Below, in pieces: positions 31,581-39,992 of a stretch of 64,000 nucleotides of DNA. The position numbers were made by a program, and so were the translations under genes. Origin of the DNA: Nocardioides mangrovi (GTDB lineage: Bacteria; Actinomycetota; Actinomycetes; Propionibacteriales; Nocardioidaceae); contig NZ_JAIQZJ010000014.1 in the NCBI RefSeq assembly GCF_020073815.1, forward strand, positions 62,001 through 126,000. The letters are read 5' to 3'. Each line of letters begins with the position of its first letter. Position 1 is the first letter of the stretch. The notes beneath the pieces are model-generated. The model saw only the letters and a program-made list of their open reading frames with translations, made no database searches and had not been told where the DNA came from.

Positions 31581-33104
31581 TCAGAAGAACCCTTGGGCGT
31601 TCTCCGAGTAGGAGACCAGGAGGTTCTTCGTCTGCTGGTAGTGGTCGAGCATCATCGAGTGGTTCTCGCGGCCGATGCCCGAGGACTTGTAGCCGCCGAA
31701 GGCGGCGTGCGCCGGGTAGGCGTGGTAGCAGTTCGTCCAGACCCGGCCGGCCTGGATGTCGCGGCCCGCGCGGTACGCCGTGTTGGTGTCGCGCGACCAC
31801 ACGCCGGCGCCGAGTCCGTAGAGCGTGTCGTTGGCGATGCTCATCGCGTCGGCGTAGTCGTCGAAGCCGGTGACAGAGACGACCGGACCGAAGATCTCCT
31901 CCTGGAAGATCCGCATCTTGTTGTGGCCCTGGAAGATCGTCGGCGCGACGTAGTAGCCGCCCGAGAGGTCGCCGCCGAGGTCGACGCGCTCGCCGCCGGT
32001 GATGATCCGGGCGCCCTCCTGCACGCCGATCTCGAAGTAGCTGAGGATCTTCTCGAGCTGGTCGTTGCTGGCCTGCGCGCCGATCATCGTGTCGGTGTCG
32101 AGCGGGTTGCCCTGCTTGACGAGCTTGGTCCGCTCGGTCGCGGCGGGCAGGAACTGCTCGAGGATCGAGTTCTGGACCAGCGCCCGGCTGGGGCAGGTGC
32201 AGACCTCGCCCTGGTTGAGGGCGAACATCGTGAAGCCCTCGAGGGCCTTGTCGTAGAAGGCGTCGTCCTTGGCGGCGACGTCCTCGAAGAAGATGTTCGG
32301 GCTCTTGCCGCCGAGCTCCAGCGTCACCGGGATGAGGTTCTGGCTGGCCATCTGCATGATCAGGCGGCCGGTCGTGGTCTCGCCGGTGAAGGCGATCTTC
32401 CGGATCCGGCTGGACGACGCGAGCGGGGCACCCGCCTCGGTGCCGAAGCCGTTGACCACGTTGACCACGCCCGCCGGCACCAGGTCGGCGATGAGCTCCA
32501 TCAGCAGCATGATCGAGGCCGGGGTCTGCTCGGCCGGCTTGATGACGACGGCGTTGCCCGCGGCCAGTGCCGGGGCGAGCTTCCACACCGCCATGAGGAG
32601 CGGGAAGTTCCACGGGATGATCTGGCCGACCACGCCGAGCGGCTCGTGGAAGTGGTAGGCGACGGTGTCGTCGTCGATCTGGGAGAGGTGGCCCTCCTGG
32701 GCCCGGATCGCGCCGGCGAAGTAGCGGAAGTGGTCGACGGCGAGCGGGAGGTCGGCCGCTAGGGTCTCGCGCACGGGCTTTCCGTTGTCCCAGGTCTCGC
32801 CGACGGCGAGCATCTCCAGGTTGGCCTCGATCCGGTCCGCGATCTTGTTGAGGATGACGGCGCGCTCAGCGACCGAGGTCTTCCCCCACGCGGGCGCGGC
32901 GGCGTGGGCGGCGTCGAGCGCGAGCTCGATGTCCTCCGCGGTGCCGCGCGCGACCTCGCAGAAGACCTTGCCGTTGACCGGCGAGATGTTCTCGAAGTAC
33001 TGGCCCTTGACCGGCGCGACGTACTCGCCACCGATCCAGTTGTCGTAGCGGGACTTGTAGGTGACGACGCTGCCGTCGGTCCCGGGCTGTGCGAAGACGG
33101 GCAT
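31581..33104 (-). CDS. NAD(P)-dependent aldehyde dehydrogenase, acetaldehyde type
   Basis: A 507-residue class of ALDH with LELGGKSPN (general-base glutamate near residue 263) and NQGEVCTCPSR (catalytic cysteine near 302), and the ETTTGRLIM NAD-binding segment. The N-terminus (FENISPVNGKVFCEVARG) and C-terminus (YQQTKNLLVSYSENAQGFF) match ExaC/AldA-like acetaldehyde and chloroacetaldehyde dehydrogenases. It oxidises short aldehydes from alcohol breakdown to acids. It is transcribed with DUF779 and preceded by a GAF regulator gene on the same strand. Confidence 0.93.
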   Translation of the reverse strand: MPVFAQPGTDGSVVTYKSRYDNWIGGEYVAPVKGQYFENISPVNGKVFCEVARGTAEDIELALDAAHAAAPAWGKTSVAERAVILNKIADRIEANLEMLAVGETWDNGKPVRETLAADLPLAVDHFRYFAGAIRAQEGHLSQIDDDTVAYHFHEPLGVVGQIIPWNFPLLMAVWKLAPALAAGNAVVIKPAEQTPASIMLLMELIADLVPAGVVNVVNGFGTEAGAPLASSSRIRKIAFTGETTTGRLIMQMASQNLIPVTLELGGKSPNIFFEDVAAKDDAFYDKALEGFTMFALNQGEVCTCPSRALVQNSILEQFLPAATERTKLVKQGNPLDTDTMIGAQASNDQLEKILSYFEIGVQEGARIITGGERVDLGGDLSGGYYVAPTIFQGHNKMRIFQEEIFGPVVSVTGFDDYADAMSIANDTLYGLGAGVWSRDTNTAYRAGRDIQAGRVWTNCYHAYPAHAAFGGYKSSGIGRENHSMMLDHYQQTKNLLVSYSENAQGFF

Positions 33105-33127
33105 GTGGTGCTCCTCGGGATGGCTCT

Positions 33128-33154
33128 CGTGACTGGTCTGTGACGCTAGTCACG
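33128..33154. promoter_or_regulatory. Inverted repeat upstream of the aldehyde dehydrogenase gene
   Basis: CGTGACT and AGTCACG are inverted with a 13-base spacer, 24 bases upstream of the ATG. Nearby the sequence CGTTGC occurs twice, 11 bases apart (33159 and 33170). These may be binding sites for the GAF regulator encoded upstream. Confidence 0.35.
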
Positions 33155-33191
33155 GGAGCGTTGCGAGGACGTTGCAGCGACGCCCGAGCCG

Positions 33192-34445
33192 TCAGCCGAG
33201 CTCGCGGTCGAGGCGCGCGACGTGGGCGGTCACCTGCGGGCGCCGCGGCGAGGACGGCGGCAGCACGGCGAGCGCGTGCGCCCACAGCTCGTAGTCGTCC
33301 CGGCCGTGCGGGGTGTCGGCGAAGCCGAGCAGGGCGTCGGCGTCCGACGAGGCGAGCAGTGCCGCCCGGACCTCGAGGTGCAGGTCGTCGCGCAGCTGGC
33401 TGATGAGGGGCGCCGCCGAGGTCGGCAGCACCGGCCCGGCGTACGCCGCGACCGCGGTGCGGAGGCGCCCGGCCCGCACGGCCGTGCGCACGTCGTCGGC
33501 GTCCGTGCGCAGCGCCGTCGTGAAGCGGTAGGGCCGCGAGGCGAGCTCGACCGGCCCGAGCAGCTGGCGCAGCCGCGAGATCTCGGCGCGGACCGTGACC
33601 GCGGCCTGCTCGTCGTCGCTCAGCGCGACGCTGAGCTCGCCGGTCGACAGTCCCTCGCGGCTCGCCGCGATCGCGAGCACGATCTCGCTGTGCCGCAGCG
33701 ACAGCCGGCTGGTCGCGCCGCCGTGGCTCAGCACCGCGCCGGGCTTGCCCAGCACCTCGAGCCGCGGAGCCGTCCAGCCGACGCTCCAGGTGGTCGCGGG
33801 CGGGGCCTGCGCCGACAGCCGGGCGATCCGCAGCTCGGCCTCGGCGGCCGCCGCGGTCGCCCGGACCAGGGCGACGGCGCGTGCCTCGACGACGTCGGCG
33901 CCACCCGTGACGTCGAGGACGCCGAGCATGCTGCCGGTGTCGGGGTCCCGGATCGGGTGCGCCGAGCAGCTCCACGGGGTCACCTGGCGGGCCAGGTGCT
34001 CGGCGCCGCTGATCTGGACCGGCACGCCCAGGGCGAGCGCGGTGCCGGGGGCGTTGGTGCCGGCGGCGTCCTCGCTCCAGTCGGCCCCGGGGACGAAGTT
34101 CATCGCCTCGGCCCGGCCACGCAGGGAGTGGGAGCCCTCGACGTAGAGCAGCTGCCCCACGGCGTCGCTCACCGCGACCAGCAGACCGGCCTCCGCCGCG
34201 CTGTCGACCAGCAGTCGCCGGATGACGGGCATCACCGCGGTCAGCGGGTGCGCGGCCCGCACCTCGGCGAGGGCCGCGTCGTCGAGACGCAGCGGCGCGA
34301 GCCACGTCTCGGGGTCGACCCCCGCGGCCATGCTGCGCCGCCAGGAGTCGACGACGACCGGCCGCAGTGCGGGGTCGGTCGCGCCCGTGCTCAGGAACGC
34401 GTCGTGTGCCCGGTCGAGGTGCCGGGCGAGGTCCTGGTGCGGCAC
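33192..34445 (-). CDS. GAF-domain transcriptional regulator (AcoR-like N-terminus)
   Basis: A 417-residue protein. The N-terminus LRPVVVDSWRRSMAAGVDPE and the GAF region (LLVAVSDAVGQLLYVEGSH; NFVPGADWSEDAAGTNAPG; TPWSCSAHPIRDPDTGSMLG) match the sensor part of AcoR/AcoK activators. There is no AAA+ sigma-54 domain; instead a winged-helix-like region follows (SLRHSEIVLAIAASREGLST) with a helical tail. It is probably the sensor-activator of the aldehyde dehydrogenase gene just downstream, as seen in many actinobacteria. Confidence 0.82.
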   Translation of the reverse strand: MPHQDLARHLDRAHDAFLSTGATDPALRPVVVDSWRRSMAAGVDPETWLAPLRLDDAALAEVRAAHPLTAVMPVIRRLLVDSAAEAGLLVAVSDAVGQLLYVEGSHSLRGRAEAMNFVPGADWSEDAAGTNAPGTALALGVPVQISGAEHLARQVTPWSCSAHPIRDPDTGSMLGVLDVTGGADVVEARAVALVRATAAAAEAELRIARLSAQAPPATTWSVGWTAPRLEVLGKPGAVLSHGGATSRLSLRHSEIVLAIAASREGLSTGELSVALSDDEQAAVTVRAEISRLRQLLGPVELASRPYRFTTALRTDADDVRTAVRAGRLRTAVAAYAGPVLPTSAAPLISQLRDDLHLEVRAALLASSDADALLGFADTPHGRDDYELWAHALAVLPPSSPRRPQVTAHVARLDRELG

Positions 34446-34532
34446 ACCGCCGAGGCTAGCCCGGCACCGTGACGCCCGTCACCGGATCGGCGCCCACGCG
34501 GCACTGTCGGCGGACTCCGTCAGGATGGCGCC

Positions 34533-35108
34533 ATGGGACCACTGACCGGTGAGGACGGGATCAGCCGCTGCCCCTGGGGCGGCGGCCCTGGCGTGATGCG
34601 CGACTACCACGACCGGGAGTGGGGCCGACGGGTCAGCGGTGAGTCGGCCTACCTCGAGCGCCTCACCCTCGAGGCCTTCCAGTCCGGCCTGTCCTGGTCG
34701 ACGATCCTCAACAAGCGCGAGGCCTTCCGTGAGGTCTTCCACGGCTTCGACGCCGACGCGATCGCGGCCTTCGACGAGGCCGACGTCGAGCGGCTGATGC
34801 AGGAGCCGCGCATCGTCCGCAACCGGATGAAGATCGAGGCCGCGGTCACCAACGCCCGCGCGACCGTCGCGCTGCGGGACGTCGAGGGCCTGGAGGCGTT
34901 CGTGCTCTCCTTCGCCCCCGAGGACCCGCCGGCGTGGCACGACACCGCCGAGATGGCCACGACGTCGGCGGAGTCCAAGGCGCTGTCGAAGGAGCTGAAG
35001 AGGCGCGGCTTCGCGTTCGTCGGGCCGACCACCATGTACGCGCTGATGGAGGCGATCGGGATCTTCGACCCCCACCTGCTCGGCTGCTTCAGGCGAGGTA
35101 GCGCCTGA
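34533..35108 (+). CDS. tag: DNA-3-methyladenine glycosylase I
   Basis: A 191-residue HhH-type glycosylase that removes 3-methyladenine from alkylated DNA. RCPWGGGPGVMRDYHDREWG at the start has the conserved cysteine and histidine zinc ligands and the base-pocket tyrosine and tryptophan; LEAFQSGLSWSTILNKREAF and GFAFVGPTTMYALMEAIG complete the family pattern. It lacks the extreme C-terminal extension of E. coli Tag but keeps the closing LLGCFRR. Its end overlaps the convergent hydrolase gene by 20 bases. Confidence 0.92.
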   Translation: MGPLTGEDGISRCPWGGGPGVMRDYHDREWGRRVSGESAYLERLTLEAFQSGLSWSTILNKREAFREVFHGFDADAIAAFDEADVERLMQEPRIVRNRMKIEAAVTNARATVALRDVEGLEAFVLSFAPEDPPAWHDTAEMATTSAESKALSKELKRRGFAFVGPTTMYALMEAIGIFDPHLLGCFRRGSA

Positions 35109-35928
35109 TCTCGGCCGCCACCGCCTCGGGCTGCTCGAGCTGGAGGAAGTGGCCGGCGCCCGGCACCAGCGTCGCACCGGCCAGGCGGGCGAGCCCGGGC
35201 TCCATGCACCGGTCGCCGGCGCCGTGCAGCACCAGCAGCGGGTGGACGGGCTCCAGGGTCGCCGGGGTCACGCCGCGGCCGAGGAGCGCCCGGTAGTACG
35301 ACACGACCGCCGTCGCCCGCGCGCGGTCCGGCACGGCGGCGCGCAGGTGCGCGAGCTCCTCGGTGGCGTCGTACCCCGGCGACCAGAGCCTCCACAGCCG
35401 CGTGGTCAGCCACTCGAAGCGCCGTTCCGAGAGCCCCGGCACCTGGTTGAGGGCGATGTACCAGGAGTGCAGCGGCTGCCGCACCATCGCCTTCGCCCAC
35501 GGGCGGAGCGTCGCGCGGGTCGGGTTCATCGCCGAGAAGGGCGGCACCGCGAGCGAGACGTGCTTCGCGTACGGCGACGCCGGGTCCGCGGCGACCGCGT
35601 TGGTCGTGATCGCGCCCCAGTCGTGCCCCACCAGCGGCGTCTCCGCATCGCCCCCGAGCGCGCCGTGCAGGGCGATCGCGTCACCGACGAGTGCCCGCAC
35701 CGAGTAGTCGCCGTCCGCCGGGAGCCCCGACGGCGCGTAGCCGCGCAGGAAGGGCGCGGCCACCCGCCACCCGTCCTCGGCCAGCAGCGGCGCGACCCGC
35801 CGCCACGTCCACGCCGTGTCCGGGAAGCCGTGCAGGGCGACCAGCAGCCGACCGTCCTCGGGCCCCCACTCCAGGACGTGTGCGGAGTGAGAAGGAAGCT
35901 CGACGTCGTACTCGCGCGGCGCGGTCAC
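35089..35928 (-). CDS. Alpha/beta hydrolase, epoxide-hydrolase-like
   Basis: A 279-residue alpha/beta hydrolase with HGFPDTAWTW (HGxP oxyanion motif) and VGHDWGA, where the nucleophile is an aspartate, the pattern of epoxide hydrolases and haloalkane dehalogenases; the catalytic histidine is in GAGHFLQLEQPE near the C-terminus. The cap domain has PLHSWYIALNQVPG. GTG 35928 is chosen because longer forms overlap the eda gene. The substrate is unknown. Confidence 0.85.
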   Translation of the reverse strand: MTAPREYDVELPSHSAHVLEWGPEDGRLLVALHGFPDTAWTWRRVAPLLAEDGWRVAAPFLRGYAPSGLPADGDYSVRALVGDAIALHGALGGDAETPLVGHDWGAITTNAVAADPASPYAKHVSLAVPPFSAMNPTRATLRPWAKAMVRQPLHSWYIALNQVPGLSERRFEWLTTRLWRLWSPGYDATEELAHLRAAVPDRARATAVVSYYRALLGRGVTPATLEPVHPLLVLHGAGDRCMEPGLARLAGATLVPGAGHFLQLEQPEAVAAEIRRYLA

Positions 35929-35950
35929 GGCGCTGAGACTAGAGCGCCCC

Positions 35951-36565
35951 TCAGCGCAGCGCAGCCGCCTCCGCCGCAAGGGCGGTGACCCGGCCCCAGT
36001 CGCCGGCGGCGAGCGCGTCGGCCGGGGTGAGCCAGGAGCCGCCGACGCAGCCCACGTTCGGGAGGGCGAGGTACGACGGCGCGGAGGCCGGCGTGATGCC
36101 GCCCGTCGGGCAGAAGCGGGCGGTCGGGACCGGCGAGGCCAGCGACTTCAGGTAGGCCGTGCCGCCGGACGCCTCGGCCGGGAAGAACTTCAGCTCGGTG
36201 CAGCCGGCCTCGAGCGCCGCGAGCACCTCGGAGACGGTCGCGGTGCCGGGCAGGAAGGGCAACCCGGTCTCCTGCATCGCGTGCAGGAGCTGGACCGTCG
36301 TGCCGGGAGAGACCAGGAACTGCGCGCCGGCGTCCGCCGCGAGCTTGGCCTGGCCCGGCGCCACGATGGTGCCGGCACCGACCAGGATCTCCGGGACCTC
36401 GGCCGAGATCGCCCGGATCGCCTCGAGCGCGACCGGGGTGCGCAGGGTCAGCTCGATCGCCGGCAGGCCGCCGGTGACCAGCGCCCGGGCGACCGGCACA
36501 GCGTGGTCGACGTCGTCGATGACGACGACCGGCATCACGGGAACCGCATCAAGCAGGCTGGACAA
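35951..36565 (-). CDS. eda: 2-dehydro-3-deoxy-phosphogluconate (KDPG) aldolase
   Basis: A 204-residue TIM-barrel aldolase splitting KDPG into pyruvate and glyceraldehyde-3-phosphate. IELTLRTPVALEAI, VGAGTIV, FLVSPGTT, FLPGTATVSEVL and ELKFFPAEASGG (Schiff-base lysine near residue 125) and CPTGGI are the family motifs. The TTG start at 36565 is supported by AGGAGG six bases upstream and places the start 17 bases inside edd, so the two are coupled. It is the last gene of the Entner-Doudoroff operon. Confidence 0.93.
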   Translation of the reverse strand: MSSLLDAVPVMPVVVIDDVDHAVPVARALVTGGLPAIELTLRTPVALEAIRAISAEVPEILVGAGTIVAPGQAKLAADAGAQFLVSPGTTVQLLHAMQETGLPFLPGTATVSEVLAALEAGCTELKFFPAEASGGTAYLKSLASPVPTARFCPTGGITPASAPSYLALPNVGCVGGSWLTPADALAAGDWGRVTALAAEAAALR

Positions 36566-38423
36566 CTCGCACCTCCTGGCCCGGGGCGGTGATGCCCGGG
36601 AAGACGCTGGCGCCGGTGTCGGCCGACCCGACGGTGGCTCGGAACGCCGCGAAGAGCTCGCGGCCGGTGCCGGCCCACTCGCCGCCCTGGGGCGCCCGGC
36701 CGGTGATCGGCCGCGCCTGGAGCTCGTCGTGGTCGACCTGCAGGTCGAGCAGCCCGGTGGTGGCGTCGACGGTGACGAGGTCGCCGTCCTGCACCCGCGA
36801 CAGCGGCCCGCCGAGCGCGGCCTCCGGGGTGACGTGGATGGCGGCCGGGACCTTGCCCGACGCGCCGGACATCCGCCCGTCGGTGACGATCGCGACCCGC
36901 TGCCCGCGGTCCTGCAGGACGCCGAGGGCCGGGGTCAGCTTGTGCAGCTCGGGCATGCCGTTGGCGGCCGGGCCCTGGTAGCGGATCACGGCGACGAAGT
37001 CGCGGCCGTCGAGCGAGCCGGCCGCGAAGGCCTCGAGGAAGTCGTGCTGGTCGTCGAAGACCAGCGCCGGCGCCGAGACGAAGCGGTGCTCCGGCTTCAC
37101 CGCCGAGGTCTTGATGACCGCGCGGCCCAGCGGGCCGGTGAGCAGCTGCAGGCCGCCGTCGGGAGTGAAGGGGTCCTCGGCCGGCCGCAGCACGTCGTGG
37201 TCGAGGGAGGCCTTGGGTCCCTCCTCCCACGTGAGGTCGTCGCCGCGCAGCACCGGCTCCTGCGTGTAGCGCCACAGTCCGTGCCCGACGACGGTCTGCA
37301 CGTCGTCGTGGAGCAGGCCCGCGCGCAGCAGCGTGTGCACGAGGAAGGCGATGCCGCCGGCGGCGTGGAAGTGGTTCACGTCCGCCTCGCCGTTGGGGTA
37401 CATCCGGCTGACCAGCGGCACCACGGCCGACAGGTCGGACAGGTCGTCCCAGGTCAGCGTGATCCCGGCGGCCCGCGCGATCGCGACGAGGTGCATGGTG
37501 TGGTTGGTCGACCCGCCGCTGGCGAGCAGCGCCACGCAGGCGTTGACGATCGCCTTCTCGTCGACGATCTCGCCGATTGGAGTCGGTTCGCCGCCCTGCC
37601 GGGTGAGCTCGGTGACGCGGCGACCGGCTGCCTTCGTCAGGGCCTCGCGCAGCGGGGTGCCCGGGTTGACGAACGAGGAGCCCGGCAGGTGCAGGCCGAG
37701 CACCTCCATCAGCAGCTGGTTGGAGTTGGCGGTTCCGTAGAAGGTGCAGGTGCCGGCTGAGTGGTACGACGCCGCCTCGGCCTCGAGCAGCTCCTCGCGG
37801 CCGACCTTGCCCTCGGCGTACAGCTGGCGGACCTTGGCCTTCTCGGAGTTCGGCAGCCCCGAGGTCATCGGACCGGCCGGGACGAAGACCGTCGGCAGGT
37901 GACCGAAGGACAGGGCGCCGATGAGCAGGCCCGGCGTGATCTTGTCGCAGACGCCGAGCATCAGAACGCCGTCGAACATGTCGTGCGACAGCGCGATCGC
38001 TGCCGACATCGCGATCACGTCGCGGCTGTAGAGCGAGAGCTGCATGCCGTCGCGGCCCTGGGTGATCCCGTCGCACATCGCGGGCACGCCGCCGGCGAAC
38101 TGCGCGATGCCGCCCGCCCGGATGACCGCCTTCTTCAGGGTCTCCGGGTAGTCGCGGTAGGGCTGGTGCGCCGAGAGCATGTCGTTGTACGACGACACGA
38201 TCGCGACGTTCGGCTTCACGGTGCCGATCAGCGCGCGCTTGCCCTCGGGCTCGGCGGCCGCGAAGCCGTGGGCCAGGTTGGCGCAGGCGAGCCGGCCGCG
38301 GGCGGGACCCGTCTCGGCGGCGGCGTGGATCCGGCGGAGGTACTCGGCGCGGGAGTCGGCGCTGCGCTCGGCGATGCGGGCGGTGACGTCGGCGACGACG
38401 CGGTGGATCCGGCTGCTGGTCAC
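36549..38423 (-). CDS. edd: 6-phosphogluconate dehydratase
   Basis: A 624-residue IlvD/Edd-family dehydratase converting 6-phosphogluconate to KDPG. VSSYNDMLSAHQPYRDYP, GGVPAMCDGITQG (first FeS cysteine), LGVCDKITPG (second) and SAGTCTFYGTANSNQLLME (third) give the 4Fe-4S cluster ligands; TDGRMSGASGKVPAAIH is the conserved C-terminal motif. The N-terminal length and SSYNDML distinguish Edd from IlvD. The GTG overlaps the zwf stop by four bases. Confidence 0.95.
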   Translation of the reverse strand: MTSSRIHRVVADVTARIAERSADSRAEYLRRIHAAAETGPARGRLACANLAHGFAAAEPEGKRALIGTVKPNVAIVSSYNDMLSAHQPYRDYPETLKKAVIRAGGIAQFAGGVPAMCDGITQGRDGMQLSLYSRDVIAMSAAIALSHDMFDGVLMLGVCDKITPGLLIGALSFGHLPTVFVPAGPMTSGLPNSEKAKVRQLYAEGKVGREELLEAEAASYHSAGTCTFYGTANSNQLLMEVLGLHLPGSSFVNPGTPLREALTKAAGRRVTELTRQGGEPTPIGEIVDEKAIVNACVALLASGGSTNHTMHLVAIARAAGITLTWDDLSDLSAVVPLVSRMYPNGEADVNHFHAAGGIAFLVHTLLRAGLLHDDVQTVVGHGLWRYTQEPVLRGDDLTWEEGPKASLDHDVLRPAEDPFTPDGGLQLLTGPLGRAVIKTSAVKPEHRFVSAPALVFDDQHDFLEAFAAGSLDGRDFVAVIRYQGPAANGMPELHKLTPALGVLQDRGQRVAIVTDGRMSGASGKVPAAIHVTPEAALGGPLSRVQDGDLVTVDATTGLLDLQVDHDELQARPITGRAPQGGEWAGTGRELFAAFRATVGSADTGASVFPGITAPGQEVRVVQPA

Positions 38424-39925
38424 TGGTCGGTCTCCTGCCAGGTACGGCCGTCCCGCTCGAGGAGCGTGGCGGCGGCGGTCGGTCCGGTGGTGCCGGCGGG
38501 GTAGCGCTTCGGACGCTCGGAGCTCGAGGCCCAGCGCCGCAGGATCGGCTCGGTCCAGGTCCAGGCGGCCTCGACCTCGTCGCGGCGCATGAAGAGGGTC
38601 GGATTGCCCTTCATGACGTCCATGAGCAGCCGCTCGTAGGCGTCGGGCAGCCGGGCGTCGAACGCGGTGGCGTAGCTGAGGTCCAAGGAGACCGGCCGGA
38701 GGCGGTAGCCCCCGGGCCCGGGCTCCTTGGCGGTGAGGTGCAGGCGCATGCCCTCGTCGGGCTGGACCAGGATGTGCAGCCGGTTCGGCGCGGTGACGCC
38801 CTCGGCCCCGGGGAACATCGAGTGCGGCGGCTCCTTGAAGACCACCACGATCTCGGAGACCCGTCGGTCCATCCTCTTGCCGGTGCGCAGGTAGAACGGC
38901 ACCCCGGCCCAACGCCAGTTCTGCACCTCGGTCTTGAGGGCCACGAAGGTCTCGGTGCGCGACCCCGCGTGGCCCAGGTCGTCGGCGTACGACGGCACCG
39001 GCTCGCCGTCGACGAGCCCGGCCTCGTAGCGACCGCGGACGGTGTCGGTGTCGACGTCGGCCGGCGACATCGGCCGCAGCGCCTGGAGGACCTTCACCTT
39101 CTCGTCGCGCACGGTCTCGCGGCCGACGTACGTCGGGGGCTCCATCGCGACCAGGCAGAGCAGCTGCAGCAGGTGGTTCTGCACCATGTCGCGCAACGCG
39201 CCGGCGTGGTCGTAGTAGGCGCCGCGCCCGCCGACGCCGACGGTCTCGGCCACGGTGATCTGCACGTGGTCGACCCAGTGGGAGTTCCAGAGCGGCTCGA
39301 GGAAGGTGTTGGCGAAGCGCGTGACCAGGAGGTTCTGGACGCTCTCCTTGCCCAGGTAGTGGTCGATCCGGAAGATCTGGTGCTCCGCGAAGACCTGGCC
39401 GACCGCGTCGTTGACCTCGCGGGCGGACTCGAGGTCGTGGCCGATCGGCTTCTCCAGCACGACGCGGGCGCGGTCGTCGACGACGCCGATCTCGTCGAGG
39501 CGGCGGCAGAAGGCGCCGAAGAGCGCCGGTGCGACGGCGAGGTAGAAGACGCGGACCGCCTCCTCCGGGTGCGGTCGGTCCTTGAGCAGGCTGTGGAAGC
39601 GGTCCCAGTCGCCGGGCTCGTTCGCGTCCAGCCGGAGGTGGAAGAGGCGGGCGAGGAAGCGGTCGACGGCCCCGTCGTAGAGGTCGGTCGGGTCGACGTG
39701 CTCGACGAGCGCGGCGCGGACCGCGGACCTCCAGCCGGCGTCGTCGAGGTCGGACATCGAGACGCCGAGGATGCGGTGGTCGGCGGGCAGCTGACCCTCG
39801 AGGTCACGGTGGTAGAGGGCCGGCAGCAGCTTGCGCAGAGCGAGGTCGCCCGTGCCCCCGAAGACGGTGAAGTCGCACCGGTCGGGGAGCGCGTGTGTGC
39901 CGGGGTTCGGATCCATGTCGTCCAC
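38420..39925 (-). CDS. zwf: Glucose-6-phosphate 1-dehydrogenase
   Basis: A 501-residue enzyme feeding glucose-6-phosphate into the Entner-Doudoroff and pentose phosphate routes. VFGGTGDLALRKLLPALY near the start binds NADP, EKPIGHDLESA is conserved, and RIDHYLGKESVQNL near residue 185 is the active-site signature with catalytic histidine. GTG 39925 begins MDDMDPN; ATG 39916 is an alternative. It heads zwf-edd-eda and faces a ROK regulator across a 67-base gap. Confidence 0.95.
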   Translation of the reverse strand: MDDMDPNPGTHALPDRCDFTVFGGTGDLALRKLLPALYHRDLEGQLPADHRILGVSMSDLDDAGWRSAVRAALVEHVDPTDLYDGAVDRFLARLFHLRLDANEPGDWDRFHSLLKDRPHPEEAVRVFYLAVAPALFGAFCRRLDEIGVVDDRARVVLEKPIGHDLESAREVNDAVGQVFAEHQIFRIDHYLGKESVQNLLVTRFANTFLEPLWNSHWVDHVQITVAETVGVGGRGAYYDHAGALRDMVQNHLLQLLCLVAMEPPTYVGRETVRDEKVKVLQALRPMSPADVDTDTVRGRYEAGLVDGEPVPSYADDLGHAGSRTETFVALKTEVQNWRWAGVPFYLRTGKRMDRRVSEIVVVFKEPPHSMFPGAEGVTAPNRLHILVQPDEGMRLHLTAKEPGPGGYRLRPVSLDLSYATAFDARLPDAYERLLMDVMKGNPTLFMRRDEVEAAWTWTEPILRRWASSSERPKRYPAGTTGPTAAATLLERDGRTWQETDQ

Positions 39926-39930
39926 GGTAG

Positions 39931-39967
39931 AAACCTCTTCGGCTCATCGCAAGCACAACTAAGGTTT
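39931..39967. promoter_or_regulatory. Inverted repeat between zwf and the ROK gene
   Basis: AAACCT and AGGTTT lie 25 bases apart in the divergent 67-base gap, which is otherwise AT-richer than its surroundings (aaggttttttc). It is a possible operator for the ROK regulator; the arms are short, so this is tentative. Confidence 0.3.
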
Positions 39968-39992
39968 TTTCAGGATCAAAGTAGACGGGTTT

